Assembly: GCA_965222655.1 (NCBI GenBank)
Contig: CBDCUP010000022.1
Span: 1,240,001 to 1,304,000 of the forward strand
From: CAUZIZ01 sp965222655
Lineage (GTDB): Bacteria > Acidobacteriota > UBA6911 > RPQK01 > JAJDTT01
Direction: 5' to 3'
Length of the DNA: 64,000 bases
Under the pieces are notes generated by a model. That model ran no database searches. It saw only the letters and a program-made list of their open reading frames with translations, and was not told the DNA's origin. Both the position numbers and the translations under genes were made by a program. Below, piece after piece: positions 1 to 9,396 of this stretch (position 1 is the first letter of the stretch; each line of letters starts with the position of its first letter).

Positions 1-94
1 GGGAGGCGGAGAGATTCTCCGAAGAAAATACTAGCAGTTCCGCCTCTTCCTGAACCAGTCGGGAGGTCCATGGCTATCAGTCGCCCTGAAAGAA

Positions 95-1876
95 CTAATT
101 GTCGTGGACCGGTGCGTTGTCGGTCCACATGATGGAATCGGTCCACATGATGGAGTCGGTCCAGATGATGCTCTGTCCCCAGTCAGAGGACCAGACAACG
201 TCGGCCGCCCAGTTGTCGGACCAGACAAGGTCCTTGAGTCCAAGGATGCTTTCAGACCAGGAGCTCCCCGCCCATTTCAGGTATTGGTGCCAGCGCACGC
301 CGTCGCCCCAGAATTGTGCTCGCTTGCCTCCAATCAGGTCTCCGTAGTAGATGCGGTCGGCGAACGCAAACGCGCCTCCTGCCCACACCTCCTCGCAGCG
401 GGACCAGCACTTCGTACCATCTTCCAGCTGCCATACGGGAGAAACCAACCTTCTGACGACGCCCTGTCGAACGTGCAGGTTTTGGGCCAACTGCACGGCG
501 GTCGCCGCATTCAACAAGCCGTTACCCTGCTCCAGCATGGACGGCTTATCCAGCTTGGTTGCCGTCAGCATGAGGATCATCTTGACCAGATGGGGAGTGA
601 GACTTCGGTTGGCCTCCAGCATTTGTGCTGCGGTTCCCGTGACAAAAGCCGTAGCCATGCTGGATCCGCTGAGTTCTATATAGTTCTCATCGATCTTGCG
701 TTCGGGGTATTCTCGCGCCAACCAGCTCCACCTGGCCAGTGTCGACGGGATCGCGTTCCCAGGCGCGGAGAGATCCGGTTTGAAGAGCCCGTCAATGGTG
801 GGGCCACGCGAACTGTAGGTGGTAGCCACATCGTCGCGATGGGTGACGGTTCCCTTCGTGTTGATGGCTCCGACGGTGATCACGGAGGGCTTCAATCCTG
901 GGCTGGCGATTCCTCCCCAGATTTTCGGATATTCCTTGGTCTTGCCCAGATTCCCGGCCGAGACCATAGTTGTGATACCGGCAGCCACCAGCTTGCGAAC
1001 CGCAATACAGAGAGGGTCGACTCGGTACGATTCGATCGGGGGATGTCCGAGGGAGAGATTGGCGACCTAGATGTGGTACTTCCTCTGGTTGGCGAGGACC
1101 CAATCGATGGCGCGGATCAAACTGCTGGTGCGTCCCCAGCCTTCATCGCCGATAACCTTGAGGTCTATAAGCTCGATCCTGGGGCCGACGCCCCTCTGCT
1201 TGGGCCGCGCCCTGCCCTCACCGCCTACTATGCCTGCCAGATGAGTTCCATGTCCGTAACCGTCCCTCCCCTTTTTCGTGTCCAGAACCCTGGAATCCGT
1301 CGTGAAATCGAGGGCGAGTTTGACGCGGCCGTAGGACAGGTCCTTGTGCTCTGAGATCCCAGAATCGAAGATCGCCACCCGAACCTTACCTCCGGTTCGG
1401 TCGGTCCTATCCGCTCCGATTGTGCTCAGCTGGACCGACAAAGGAGCGGTCGACTGAGGAGCGATGGAGATGGGCTGCGGCTCCTGACTGTTGGTAGATC
1501 GGATAGTGGCGTCCAGGGTGAGGTAGTCCACCAGTGGGGAAGCCAGAACTTTCTTGATTTGAGCGCCAGTGAGTTTGGCGGTGTAGCTGTGGATTGTGGC
1601 GAGTGCGTTGCGAGAGCTCTGGCCACGCCGCTGGCGCTGGACTTCAGTTCTCTGGAAGAGATCGCGCTTTACCTGCACGATCACTGGCATTGCGTAATCG
1701 AATCTGGGATTGGAGATCAGGAAATCAACTTCCTGCTGCAGAACGGGGGAGATCCTGTGGATCCCCATGACCTTCTTTTCGCTGATCAGTCTTCCGAAGG
1801 AGGGAAGCACGAGCAGCAGCAGGATCAAGATGCTGACCGACAGGCTTCTTGGTTGAGAGTCCGTAAATCTTTTCAT
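95..1876 (-). pseudogene. S8 subtilisin-like serine peptidase with in-frame amber stop
   Basis: Secreted subtilase. Residues 1-35 form a signal or membrane anchor, followed by an I9-like propeptide. The Asp box (AIFDSGISEHKDL, about residue 169), His box (GHGTHLAGIVGG, about 213) and Ser box (GSSMAT, about 404) are all present. The frame is broken by one TAG at 1067-1069 (codon 270). The conserved motif VANLSLGHPP follows immediately in the same frame, so a single base change (for example AAG to TAG) explains it. The C-terminal tail carries short WTD/WSD repeats (about 110-270), a form I associate with acidobacterial S8 enzymes. A good Shine-Dalgarno (AGGAAG) precedes ATG 1876. It is probably a recent pseudogene, a suppressed stop or a sequencing error; all catalytic residues survive. 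Confidence 0.85.
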
Positions 1877-2439
1877 GTCTTCCTACCTTACTTCCTCTCC
1901 GGTCTTTCGGCGTTTGGGAGCGTGAAAGGAAGGTTGCAGATCAAACGAAGAGATTTCGTGACTTTGGACTTGCTTGGGAAAACCTGCATCACTACCTGCC
2001 TCACACTCCGCATTTTCAGCCCCGACCGTTCTGGAGGACAATTCCGTTCGGCTGGTGCTTGGAACAGGTGATAAGCAACTACCGTGCCAGATCTGGATAG
2101 CGATCTTTCCAGGCGATTCCAAAAAACCGTGGAGGTGACTCCCGGGCCGCCGTTTGTCGAGCCAAAGGCTCGAAGGAAAGAACACGGCGGCCCGGAGGCC
2201 ACCGCCACTTCTCTCGACTAGAGTTTCCTTCTCGAATGGGGCCAGGGCTTCGTGGGCGACTAACGTCAATCCTCCCTGCTTTTTGAATGGAAGCACCCGA
2301 AGAAAGCGTCAAGGAATCAGCAGAGTGCGCCAAGACAATGACGGTTCGACGAAGTTCCAGGTAGATGTCGGAAGGGCTTGCACCGGTAAAGGCGTGGAAG
2401 TGGGTGTTCCCAGGCTCAGGTCGGAGGCTCTTGCCTGGC
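1877..2439. other. Intergenic region with a palindromic repeat
   Basis: No convincing gene. The stretch 2134-2263 holds an interspersed palindromic unit: a GGGCCGCCG arm, an inner GAGCC-AAA-GGCTC hairpin and a CGGCGGCCCGG arm, followed by a conserved tail with TTCTCGAATGGGG. Related units occur at 50.0-50.3 kb and inside the repeats at 19.4 and 28.8 kb. Confidence 0.6.
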
Positions 2440-3039
2440 CTAGAGGGACTGTCTGCCTGACAGGGCTCTAGAGAGAGTGAGCTCGTCCGTATACTCAAGA
2501 TCGCTGCCGACCGGGATACCGAGGGCGATTCGAGTGGTCTTGATGTCGAGTGGCTTGATCAGTCGGGAGAGATAGAGTGCTGTCGCCTCGCCTTCGGCAG
2601 TGGGATTGGTTGCCACGATAACTTCTTGCACTGTTCCATCCCGCAGCCGATCAAACAAGTTCTTGAGCTTCAGATCCTCAGGCCCGATCCCGTTGATCGG
2701 CGATATGGCACCGTGGAGTACGTGGTAGAGACCGCGATACTCTCCCGTTTTTTCGAAGGAGGGGATGTTGAAAGGTTCTTCTACCACGCAGATAAGATGT
2801 TGGTCGCGGCCCGGATGGGTGCAGATGGCACACGGATCGGCCGCGCTGATGTTGTTGCAAACCGAACAGAAAATCAGGTTTGTCTTCACCTGAACGATTG
2901 CTTCCGCCAGTTGCCGGCATTCGACCTCAGTCTGGCGGATCAGGTGAAATGTCAGCCTCTGGGCTGATTTCGGACCGATGCCTGGTAGCTTCTTTAGCTG
3001 ATCGGCAAGTTCCTGAATTGGATCCTTTGACTGACTCAT
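2440..3039 (-). CDS. recR: Recombination mediator protein RecR
   Basis: RecR works with RecF and RecO to load RecA at single-stranded gaps. The 199-residue length is normal. The N-terminal helix-hairpin-helix contains LPGIGPKSAQRL. A C4 zinc finger follows (CSVCNNISAADPCAICTHP, about residues 58-76). The Toprim domain contains the acidic VVEEP and ATNPTAEGEATALYL signatures. It ends in TAG, so TAG is a genuine stop in this genome. It starts 12 bp after ybaB, within a dnaX-ybaB-recR operon, an arrangement found in many bacteria. Confidence 0.97.
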   Translation of the reverse strand: MSQSKDPIQELADQLKKLPGIGPKSAQRLTFHLIRQTEVECRQLAEAIVQVKTNLIFCSVCNNISAADPCAICTHPGRDQHLICVVEEPFNIPSFEKTGEYRGLYHVLHGAISPINGIGPEDLKLKNLFDRLRDGTVQEVIVATNPTAEGEATALYLSRLIKPLDIKTTRIALGIPVGSDLEYTDELTLSRALSGRQSL

Positions 3040-3051
3040 TTCGTTTGCCGG

Positions 3052-3360
3052 TCAGCTCCCGCCCAACAGTCCTCCGGTCAGGCCCACCAATTGAGAGCTA
3101 AGCACCTCGTCCACTTTGCGACCAGCCTCGTTGATTGCTGCCACGATCAAATCCTGTAGCATCTCGACATCTTCCGGGTCGACCGCCTCCGGGTCGATTC
3201 GAATGGACTGGAGACGCTTGGACCCATCGAGGACGACCGTCACGACTCCCCCTCCGCTACTAGCTTCAATGCGCTGAGCTTCCATCTCCGTTTCGAGTTT
3301 CTGCTGAACCTTCTGAGCTTCCTTCATCAGGTTCCTGAGACCCTTCTTGCCCATTTGCAT
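3052..3360 (-). CDS. ybaB: YbaB/EbfC family nucleoid-associated protein
   Basis: A 102-residue DNA-binding protein of the YbaB/EbfC family, a dimeric nucleoid-associated factor. Visible hallmarks are the N-terminal helix KEAQKVQQKLETEMEAQ, the central sheet beginning SSGGGVVTVVLDGSKRL, and a C-terminal helix ending in a Gly-rich tail. It lies between dnaX (7 bp upstream) and recR (12 bp downstream), its usual position. Co-translation with its neighbours is likely. Confidence 0.95.
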   Translation of the reverse strand: MQMGKKGLRNLMKEAQKVQQKLETEMEAQRIEASSGGGVVTVVLDGSKRLQSIRIDPEAVDPEDVEMLQDLIVAAINEAGRKVDEVLSSQLVGLTGGLLGGS

Positions 3361-3367
3361 GTCGGTC

Positions 3368-4978
3368 CTACTCCTCCGGCCTTTTCTCCACGATGACCTT
3401 GCCCGGGAATCGCTCGATAAAGGCCTTCACTTTTGGGTCTTCCATCGGGTCCTCCGGCGGAGACTCTTCGATGCCTGGCGTCTCCAGCTGAACCTCGATC
3501 TGGAGTCGCAAACCCGTAATCTTATAACACAGGTCTGCCAGCCGAGCTTGGTTCTCTTCTGACTGGACCATCTGGGCGTGAAACTTCTCCGAGTCCGGGA
3601 AAAAAATCACCAGTTTGTCCCCGGATGTGTCCGTCGCTCGAGCCTGTTGCAATGACATCGACAGCGGGATGCTCTCTTTCTGAACCGCGCTGACCAACTG
3701 GGCGTGGAGACTCTCTTCGGAAACCCCCTTCGATTTTTCGTGAGCCTCTTCTTCGTCAGCCCTTTCGCGAGCAGTCTCCTCGGAGGGCTTCTCAAACAGC
3801 TTCGGGATTTCCGTCGAGGGGCTCTTTGGGGTCTCCGCCTTGACTGAGCCAGACTCCAATCGCTCGATGACCCTCTCTAGTAAGGGTAGCCGGGCCAGTT
3901 CAATCAGCTTCATTAAAGTCATTTCCAGGTGCAGGTATGGATTGGGGTGCCAGCGGAGCTCATTCTGTGTCTGACTCAAGACGTCATAGAATCGTATCAG
4001 GTCTGGCTCAGTCAGTTCCTTTGCCTGTTTCAGGACGATCTCCCGATCCGTATCCGGCAACTGAAGTAAATGGTCGTCCCAACCCGCGACTTTACACACC
4101 AGCAGGTTCCGGACGTAGCGAATCATCCTCCGACACAGGTTCTGGGGATCAACACCGGCGTCGACGGGTTCCTGAAATCGCTGTAATAAAGCCTTGCTGT
4201 CTCGCCTCAGCAGAATGTCGATCAAAGCGCTGATGAGCTCGTCGTCCACGACCCCCAGGAGTGCGCGGACGTCGTCATCCAGCACCTTCGTGCCGCTCAT
4301 TGCAGTGATCTGGTCCAGGAGGGACTGAGCATCGCGCATGCTGCCCTCCGCTGCTGACGCCACGGCTCGCAGGGAGTAATCGCTGACCTCGAGTTGTTCC
4401 TTTTGACTTATCTTTTGAAGGAGTTCCAGGATTGCAGAAAAAGGAATCGGCTTGAAGTTGAACTCCTGGCATCGAGACGTGATCGTCACCGGGATCTTGT
4501 GTCGTTCGGTGGTCGCCAGAATGAATTTTACGTGTTCTGGTGGTTCCTCCAGAATCTTCAGCAGCGCGTTGAAGGCCGCGTTGGAGAGCATATGGACTTC
4601 GTCGATGATGAAGATCTTGAAGCGGTCCCTGGCGGTTGCGTAGCGGGCGTTCTCTCGCAGGTCCCGGATATTGTCGACTCCAGTGTTGGAGGCCGCATCG
4701 ATTTCGTGGACGTCCAGGCTGTTGGCGGAAGCGATCTCCTGGCAGGAAACACAGTTGGAGCAGGGAAGCGCAGTGGGTCCTGTTTCGCAGTTCAAGGCTT
4801 TGGCGAGAACGCGGGCGGTGGTGGTCTTGCCTACGCCTCGAACTCCCGAGAAAAGAAAGGCGTGGGCAATCCTGCCGCTCTTGATGGCATTTTGCAGGGT
4901 CCGAGTGACGGTTTCCTGCCCAATGACGTCTTCGAAATTCTGGGGACGCCACCTTCGCGCCAGCACCTGGTAATTCAT
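3368..4978 (-). CDS. dnaX: DNA polymerase III subunit gamma/tau
   Basis: Clamp-loader ATPase of the replisome. I choose ATG 4978 because MNYQVLARRWRPQNF is the canonical DnaX start; the open frame runs on upstream through the tRNA and is not coding there. The product is 536 residues. Seen in order: Walker A GVRGVGKTTTA, a four-Cys zinc module (CETGPTALPCSNCVSC), Walker B IIDEVHML and the SRC sensor (TSRCQEFNF). A Glu/Lys-rich linker and a short tau tail follow. A T7 run gives an in-frame T TTT TTC heptamer near codon 457 (about 3600-3606), which might permit a shorter product; this is only a possibility. Confidence 0.96.
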   Translation of the reverse strand: MNYQVLARRWRPQNFEDVIGQETVTRTLQNAIKSGRIAHAFLFSGVRGVGKTTTARVLAKALNCETGPTALPCSNCVSCQEIASANSLDVHEIDAASNTGVDNIRDLRENARYATARDRFKIFIIDEVHMLSNAAFNALLKILEEPPEHVKFILATTERHKIPVTITSRCQEFNFKPIPFSAILELLQKISQKEQLEVSDYSLRAVASAAEGSMRDAQSLLDQITAMSGTKVLDDDVRALLGVVDDELISALIDILLRRDSKALLQRFQEPVDAGVDPQNLCRRMIRYVRNLLVCKVAGWDDHLLQLPDTDREIVLKQAKELTEPDLIRFYDVLSQTQNELRWHPNPYLHLEMTLMKLIELARLPLLERVIERLESGSVKAETPKSPSTEIPKLFEKPSEETARERADEEEAHEKSKGVSEESLHAQLVSAVQKESIPLSMSLQQARATDTSGDKLVIFFPDSEKFHAQMVQSEENQARLADLCYKITGLRLQIEVQLETPGIEESPPEDPMEDPKVKAFIERFPGKVIVEKRPEE

Positions 4979-5190
4979 CTTCAATTGACCGGAATCGGGA
5001 TCAGAAGAAGGAAACAGCACTTCTGCTACATCGCTACCGCGCTCGCAAGCCAGCCAGGAAACGAACGAAGGAGCAGGTCTCCTATTTCGAAGGCGCTCCC
5101 GCTCAATCCTACTATACCACCGCGATGGTTCCGCAGCGACCAAACGGAGGCCGTGCTTGACTTCCTCGCAGCAGGTTGGCTGTAATGGTG

Positions 5191-5289
5191 GGAGGAGGAG
5201 TACCGAAGTGGACGTACCGGGCCCGACTCGAAATCGGGTTGTCCGGTGATGAGCCGGGCACGTGGGTTCGAATCCCACCTCCTCCGCCA
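5191..5289 (+). tRNA. tRNA-Ser (anticodon CGA)
   Basis: Class II tRNA, 99 nt including an encoded CCA. The acceptor GGAGGAG pairs with CTCCTCC. The anticodon stem CCCGA/TCGGG encloses the loop CTCGAAA with anticodon CGA at 5229-5231. There is a long variable arm and a T arm GTGGG-TTCGAAT-CCCAC. A candidate promoter is TTGACT (5157-5162), an 18-bp spacer, then TGTAAT (5181-5186), although its -10 lies very close to the tRNA 5' end. The gene is divergent from dnaX. Confidence 0.96.
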
Positions 5290-5649
5290 TCACTCTCTCC
5301 TGGAGCCCTAAGTGGGACCCTGAGCGTAAGCGTGCCCTAGTCGCGCACAGGTAGGATTCTGAGCGGGGATTCGATCGTATTGTGCCTGCACGCCTTCTCG
5401 GGTCTGCTGGAGAAGTTTGGCTGCCTATCGGATCTTAACAATGGCACCTGGATAGCGTTCAAATAGGAGTATCTTTCATCCGAAAAATGAGGAAGGATAC
5501 TTGTTCCATGGTTGGAGGGCTGATAGGTTCTGACCATTCGCCACGAAGGCGTACGCCCTAAACGCCTCCTCAGCTGAGATCTCAGAACATGAATGGCTTA
5601 GAGCGCCGAACGAGTCCAGACTTTACTCACTCAGTGTACTTGACGTAGT
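5290..5649. other. Intergenic, nothing recognised
   Basis: Short open frames here lack start signals and recognisable motifs. The stretch separates the tRNA from the decayed oxygenase gene. Confidence 0.5.
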
Positions 5650-6063
5650 ACCTCCAAAATTTAGTTTTAGTCCAAACACCATCACCCTGCTGAGGCTCCT
5701 TAAGGCACTTCGAGATTTGGAATTGAAGTCGTTTGATGAGGCGGTCTCCGGACTCTCCCCTGAACCAGCGGCTGAGTTCAGGATAAACAGCCTAACACGG
5801 GCCGATTTCATACGGCCGCACAATGACAGTGTTGGAAGCAATCGCCTTGCCTTTGTGCTCTATCTTTCTCCCGATTGGACGCCTCCTTTTGGTGGTGTAC
5901 TGGAGATAGTCGCGGGTAAGTGGAAACACCGCGCGAACGCAGGCCGACTACAATAGTTTGCTTGTTTTCGATGTGGCTAGACAAAGGGAACACTACATCA
6001 CACCAATAGAGCCGAGTGCTGGAACGACAATGAGGTTGAGCCTGGCGGGTTGGTTTCGGGAGT
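5650..6063 (+). pseudogene. 2-oxoglutarate/Fe(II) oxygenase (prolyl-hydroxylase-like), decayed
   Basis: Two adjacent frames together spell the C-terminal double-stranded beta-helix of a P4H-type 2OG-Fe(II) oxygenase. The first frame (to 5956) has the HxD iron ligands in RPHNDSVG, then LAFVLYLSPDW and FGGVLEI. After a frameshift near 5925-5945 the second frame gives NSLLVFDVARQREHYITPI (distal His) and MRLSLAGWFRE (the 2OG-binding Arg and conserved GW). The N-terminal half is missing and no start is visible. It is a dead fragment: all ligand residues are recognisable but they are in two frames. Confidence 0.7.
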
Positions 6064-6251
6064 AGTCAGGACGAACTGCTGAACTTGTCAGTCGTCATCG
6101 TGTTGTTTGGAAACGGCCAGCAAAACTCTGAGACCGAATCCTCCAAACCTGGGAACATCAGTTAAAAGTGGCATTTGTCCCTTCTGTTTAGTCGATCCAG
6201 CTGGTTCTTTGGGCACAGGCAATTGCGAATTCGGAAGAGGGAACGCCTTAA

Positions 6252-6363
6252 CAGTCTCGGAATTTCAATCAAGTGAGCTGTTCTCTGAGACCGCCCTTTC
6301 GTCACAGCCGGGGTGTCCCGAAACAGCCTTTTACGGCCTTGGCCGTCGGCACGAAGTGCCTAC
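6252..6363 (+). mobile_element. 112-bp TTAA-flanked miniature element, copy 1
   Basis: TTAA at 6248-6251 and again at 6364-6367 bound a 112-bp segment that matches, base for base and in reverse orientation, 53254-53365. There is no coding capacity. Internal hairpins include GGCAC-GAA-GTGCC near the right end and ACGGCCTTGGCCGT. At the other copy the pre-insertion codons are restored exactly when the 112 bp plus one TTAA is removed, so this is a real mobile unit. Confidence 0.85.
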
Positions 6364-6367
6364 TTAA

Positions 6368-6629
6368 ATCTGGTGAGGGTCGCTTCTCCACACCAAGCAA
6401 GTCAGCGAGACGGTATCTTCGACGATGACCAACGCTGAGATCGTCCACAACCCAAATCTGCCCTACTGGTGGCGACGGAAGGGGCCGATATCTTTGTCGC
6501 TCCTCCACTGTGGCAAGACATGGCGTTCGTCGCCGCTTCGAGATCCCAACTCCCCGCTCATGCTTCAGTCTTCCAGAGGTTTTACCTTCATCGGGGATTG
6601 GACGTGATACTTGCCAATGAAGTTTCAGC
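6368..6629. other. Intergenic, no gene recognised
   Basis: No gene recognised. Near 6615-6640 it carries the reverse of the short motif CTAAGCTGAAACTTCATTGG, which recurs at 49.99, 50.31 and (diverged) 50.85 kb. Confidence 0.4.
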
Positions 6630-7670
6630 TTAGCTTAGTGTCTGTACTGCCCGGAGCAAGCCCTTGATATAACCTGTGGTATAGGCACGTCCTCGGTGAC
6701 CCCAGAGCGTGTCGTCGATCATCTGAGGAACATGGTCATCTATGATGAGACCGTCGAAACCCACGTCGACCAGGAGCTTCATGGCCCGGGTGACATCCAC
6801 ATCTCCTTCGTCGACGAAGGTCTCGGTGGTACATGGCACCGCTCCCCGCACGTTGCGGAAGTGAACGTAGGCGACCCTTCCCCGGCGGCCGAAATACTCC
6901 ATACCTTCGAACATCTCGTCGACGCCCATTTCTGCCCAGGTGCCCATGCAGAAGTCCAGCTTGTGATTGGGAGCCGCTCCGATCACTTCCATCGCTCGCT
7001 TGAAGCCATCGAGGTTTCGAAAGATACGAGGGACGCCACCCAGGGAGTCAACTGGAGGATCGTCGGGGTGAAGTGCCAGGGTCACACCTGACTCCTGTGC
7101 CACCGGTAGGACGGATTGAATGAAATACTCGTAGTTTTCCCACAGCTCAGTTTCTGTATATGTTCGACCGAAGCTGAACGGGGCATTCTTGGCCAGAGCG
7201 TGGTCGTAAACCGAGGTCCGGGCCCCACCTCTGGTTGGCTCGTTCCTGGAGGTGCGCCAAACACTATTGGCCATCCAATGGTAGCCTAGTATGGGGATGC
7301 CAGCCCGTCCCAGATGCCGTATCGTTTCCTGGTAGTTCTCGATCTCCTGGTCTCTTCCCGGCAGCCCGAGAATGCACCCCTGATAGAAGTGGAGGGGGAC
7401 GTTCTCGATGGCCTCCAACCGCAGTCCATACGACTCGACCCGGGTTCGAAGTTGTAGCAGTTCCAGGTAATCCCATTTTGAGGGTAAGCCTTGTTTCCCC
7501 GGCTTTTGCCAATAGGTGGAGCCAATGGCACTGGAGCCGAAGGGAGTCTGGCCGGTGAGAGCCGGCGTGTTAAGGATGACACCGCTGCAGCCCATCTGGG
7601 CCACGAAAGAGAGAATCTCATCCGTCGCTTCTTGGATGCTTCCCGCCGCGACCCGAATCTTGTCTGTCAT
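6630..7670 (-). CDS. Mannonate dehydratase-like TIM-barrel protein (UxuA/xylose-isomerase-like fold)
   Basis: A 346-residue TIM barrel related to D-mannonate dehydratase (UxuA), which dehydrates D-mannonate to 2-keto-3-deoxygluconate in hexuronate breakdown. Family-like strands are LALHPDDPP, LDFCMGTWAEMG, VAYVHFRNVRG and GLIIDDHVP, the last few carrying metal-binding His/Asp/Glu. I place the start at ATG 7670 (MTDKIRVAAG); the open frame continues upstream only because it runs into an ISKra4 element. That element ends one base outside its 9-bp duplication next to this start. It displaced the native ribosome site (AGGAA, now beyond 10579), so expression may be reduced or driven from the IS. 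Confidence 0.75.
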   Translation of the reverse strand: MTDKIRVAAGSIQEATDEILSFVAQMGCSGVILNTPALTGQTPFGSSAIGSTYWQKPGKQGLPSKWDYLELLQLRTRVESYGLRLEAIENVPLHFYQGCILGLPGRDQEIENYQETIRHLGRAGIPILGYHWMANSVWRTSRNEPTRGGARTSVYDHALAKNAPFSFGRTYTETELWENYEYFIQSVLPVAQESGVTLALHPDDPPVDSLGGVPRIFRNLDGFKRAMEVIGAAPNHKLDFCMGTWAEMGVDEMFEGMEYFGRRGRVAYVHFRNVRGAVPCTTETFVDEGDVDVTRAMKLLVDVGFDGLIIDDHVPQMIDDTLWGHRGRAYTTGYIKGLLRAVQTLS

Positions 7671-7836
7671 GAAATGATTCGGGTGCGGCTCTTTTAGAAC
7701 AGGCGATTCTGGTGCCGTCGAACGCAAGATGGACCTCTCTTACTATGGGAGCGGCGAAGGCATTTTGGGGTTGGGTAGTTGGGTGGGGCAGAACAATCTG
7801 ACACGGAAGACCGACCGATTGGACTTCTGGATCTTC

Positions 7837-9393
7837 TTACTTCACCCGCTTCAGGTGAGAGCGCGTGGGGCCGCGCACAGGGACCAGCTCGCCGTCCGCG
7901 TAGCGCGCGGCATGGTTTCTGAGCGACTCCTGCCGCTCGTGAAAGCGCCAATAGGCGTCGAAGTCTCCGCTGGCCTGCAGCGCACGCAGGCGTAAGACCG
8001 CCTCAGCCCCCGCCAGAGACCAGCGCGCCCCGGTCACCTCCATCCGATCTTTGACCAGGTAACGGCAGGCCCCCTCGATGACACCGGTGGCAATCGGGAA
8101 CCCCCTCGCCAGATAGGTGTCATACTTCAGATACTCCGCATTTTTGAGCAGATAGTTGGCGCAGCGATCCACCGCTTCGCGCGCCTTGCCCGCCAGGCCC
8201 CGACGGGTCGCACTGCGACGGATTCCGCCCGCCACATAGCCACTGCGCCCGCGCAGAATACTCAGTAGGTGCTCGCCCACCCAGCCCTCCAGCTTCGGGT
8301 TGACTTCCCCGTGCAGAGCCATGCCGGCCTTCCACACGTACTCGCTCACGTGGATGAAGTCCAGCACGATCGTGGGCGCCGCCCTGGCGGATCGGTGCAA
8401 ACACCGCAGCAGCGTCTTCAGCTGACTCCGATGGCCGTCGACCAGCACCACCCAACTCTTGCGCCCCGTGGGATCCCGCGAGCGGGCTTCTCCGAGGGCT
8501 TGCTCGATGACCTCTTCGGGACGCTTCTCCAAGCTCGCCCACAGCCGTTTGTGCTGGGGCCGCGGTCGCTTCCCTTCCTCCCGCTGCGGCTGCGGGGCCA
8601 GGACCCGCATCACCTCCTCCGGCCGCCGCACCTGAGGCGCGAGGGTGTACACCGCCGCGACCGTTGCCATCCGCTTGGCGTGGCGCTTTTCGCCCTTGCT
8701 CAACCGCTTCTGCAACTTGTGCTCGCTCGCTTCCGCCCGCTGCCGCGTCGCCTCCCGCAGATCCTCACGACGCAGCACCACTCCTTTGCCGTCCACCGAG
8801 ATCGCCAAGATCGACCCCGACTCGCTCGGAGCCAACGCTCCCGCTTGTCGCTCCTGATAGAAGGCATCGAAGTCCTGGGCGGCACGGCCCACTAGCTCCT
8901 CCACCTGACGCTTGCCCACCTGCGCCCCCGTGGTTTTCGACAGCGCCTCCACGACTTTGTCGAACGACCCCTCGGCGGCTTCCTCCGCCGCCCGCCGCCG
9001 CACCTGGTGCGAGTACAACTCCGGCGGGAGGTTCAGATCCGCATCCAGTGGGTGCAGGCTCTGGAGCCCCTCTCCCCCGTAGCCGAGCCGCTCCACCCGA
9101 ACCTCTCCAAAGACCGTTTCCAGCCCCCGTTGCTGCCGCCGGCGCTGTTGCCGCACCTGCCCTTCCGAATCCCGCACCGCAGCGGCCGCTTCACCCGGAG
9201 CCCGCAGCTCCAGGTGCGCCTGGTAGAACCGTCGCAGCAGCTCCCGCCCCTGCTGCTCCAGCTCTCGCTCCAACTCGCTGTGCGTCTTCCTATGGGCCTC
9301 GTCGGACATCAGAAAGGCCTCCATCTGGGCAAACTGCTCCCGCGCCGCCGCGAACTCATCCTCGGGCTGTAACTGGGCGGCTACCGCTCGCAA
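7837..9393 (-). CDS. ISKra4 family transposase
   Basis: A 518-residue transposase of the ISKra4 group. The N-terminal part is a charged helical region (Glu/Gln/Arg-rich, residues 1-75). The RNase H-like core follows with acidic positions in AISVDGKGVV, VVLVDGHRSQL and VLDFIHVSEYVW. The C-terminal block PIATGVIEGACRYLVKDR is typical of the family, ending in GARWSLAGAEAVLRLRAL. It is intact. It starts 3 bp after the stop of the DUF4338 gene, so the two are probably translationally coupled. Confidence 0.92.
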   Translation of the reverse strand: MRAVAAQLQPEDEFAAAREQFAQMEAFLMSDEAHRKTHSELERELEQQGRELLRRFYQAHLELRAPGEAAAAVRDSEGQVRQQRRRQQRGLETVFGEVRVERLGYGGEGLQSLHPLDADLNLPPELYSHQVRRRAAEEAAEGSFDKVVEALSKTTGAQVGKRQVEELVGRAAQDFDAFYQERQAGALAPSESGSILAISVDGKGVVLRREDLREATRQRAEASEHKLQKRLSKGEKRHAKRMATVAAVYTLAPQVRRPEEVMRVLAPQPQREEGKRPRPQHKRLWASLEKRPEEVIEQALGEARSRDPTGRKSWVVLVDGHRSQLKTLLRCLHRSARAAPTIVLDFIHVSEYVWKAGMALHGEVNPKLEGWVGEHLLSILRGRSGYVAGGIRRSATRRGLAGKAREAVDRCANYLLKNAEYLKYDTYLARGFPIATGVIEGACRYLVKDRMEVTGARWSLAGAEAVLRLRALQASGDFDAYWRFHERQESLRNHAARYADGELVPVRGPTRSHLKRVK

Positions 9394-9396
9394 CTT

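Noticed and set aside
1067..1069. Genome-wide recoding of TAG
   Set aside because: recR, the RbsB-like and the RbsC-like genes all end in TAG at the expected lengths.
104..1354. A 416-codon plus-strand frame over the S8 peptidase
   Set aside because: Shadow of the peptidase, which has all catalytic boxes on the minus strand.
1883..2498. Overlapping minus-strand frames between the S8 peptidase and recR
   Set aside because: They run through a palindromic repeat, have no ribosome site or motif, and overlap recR.
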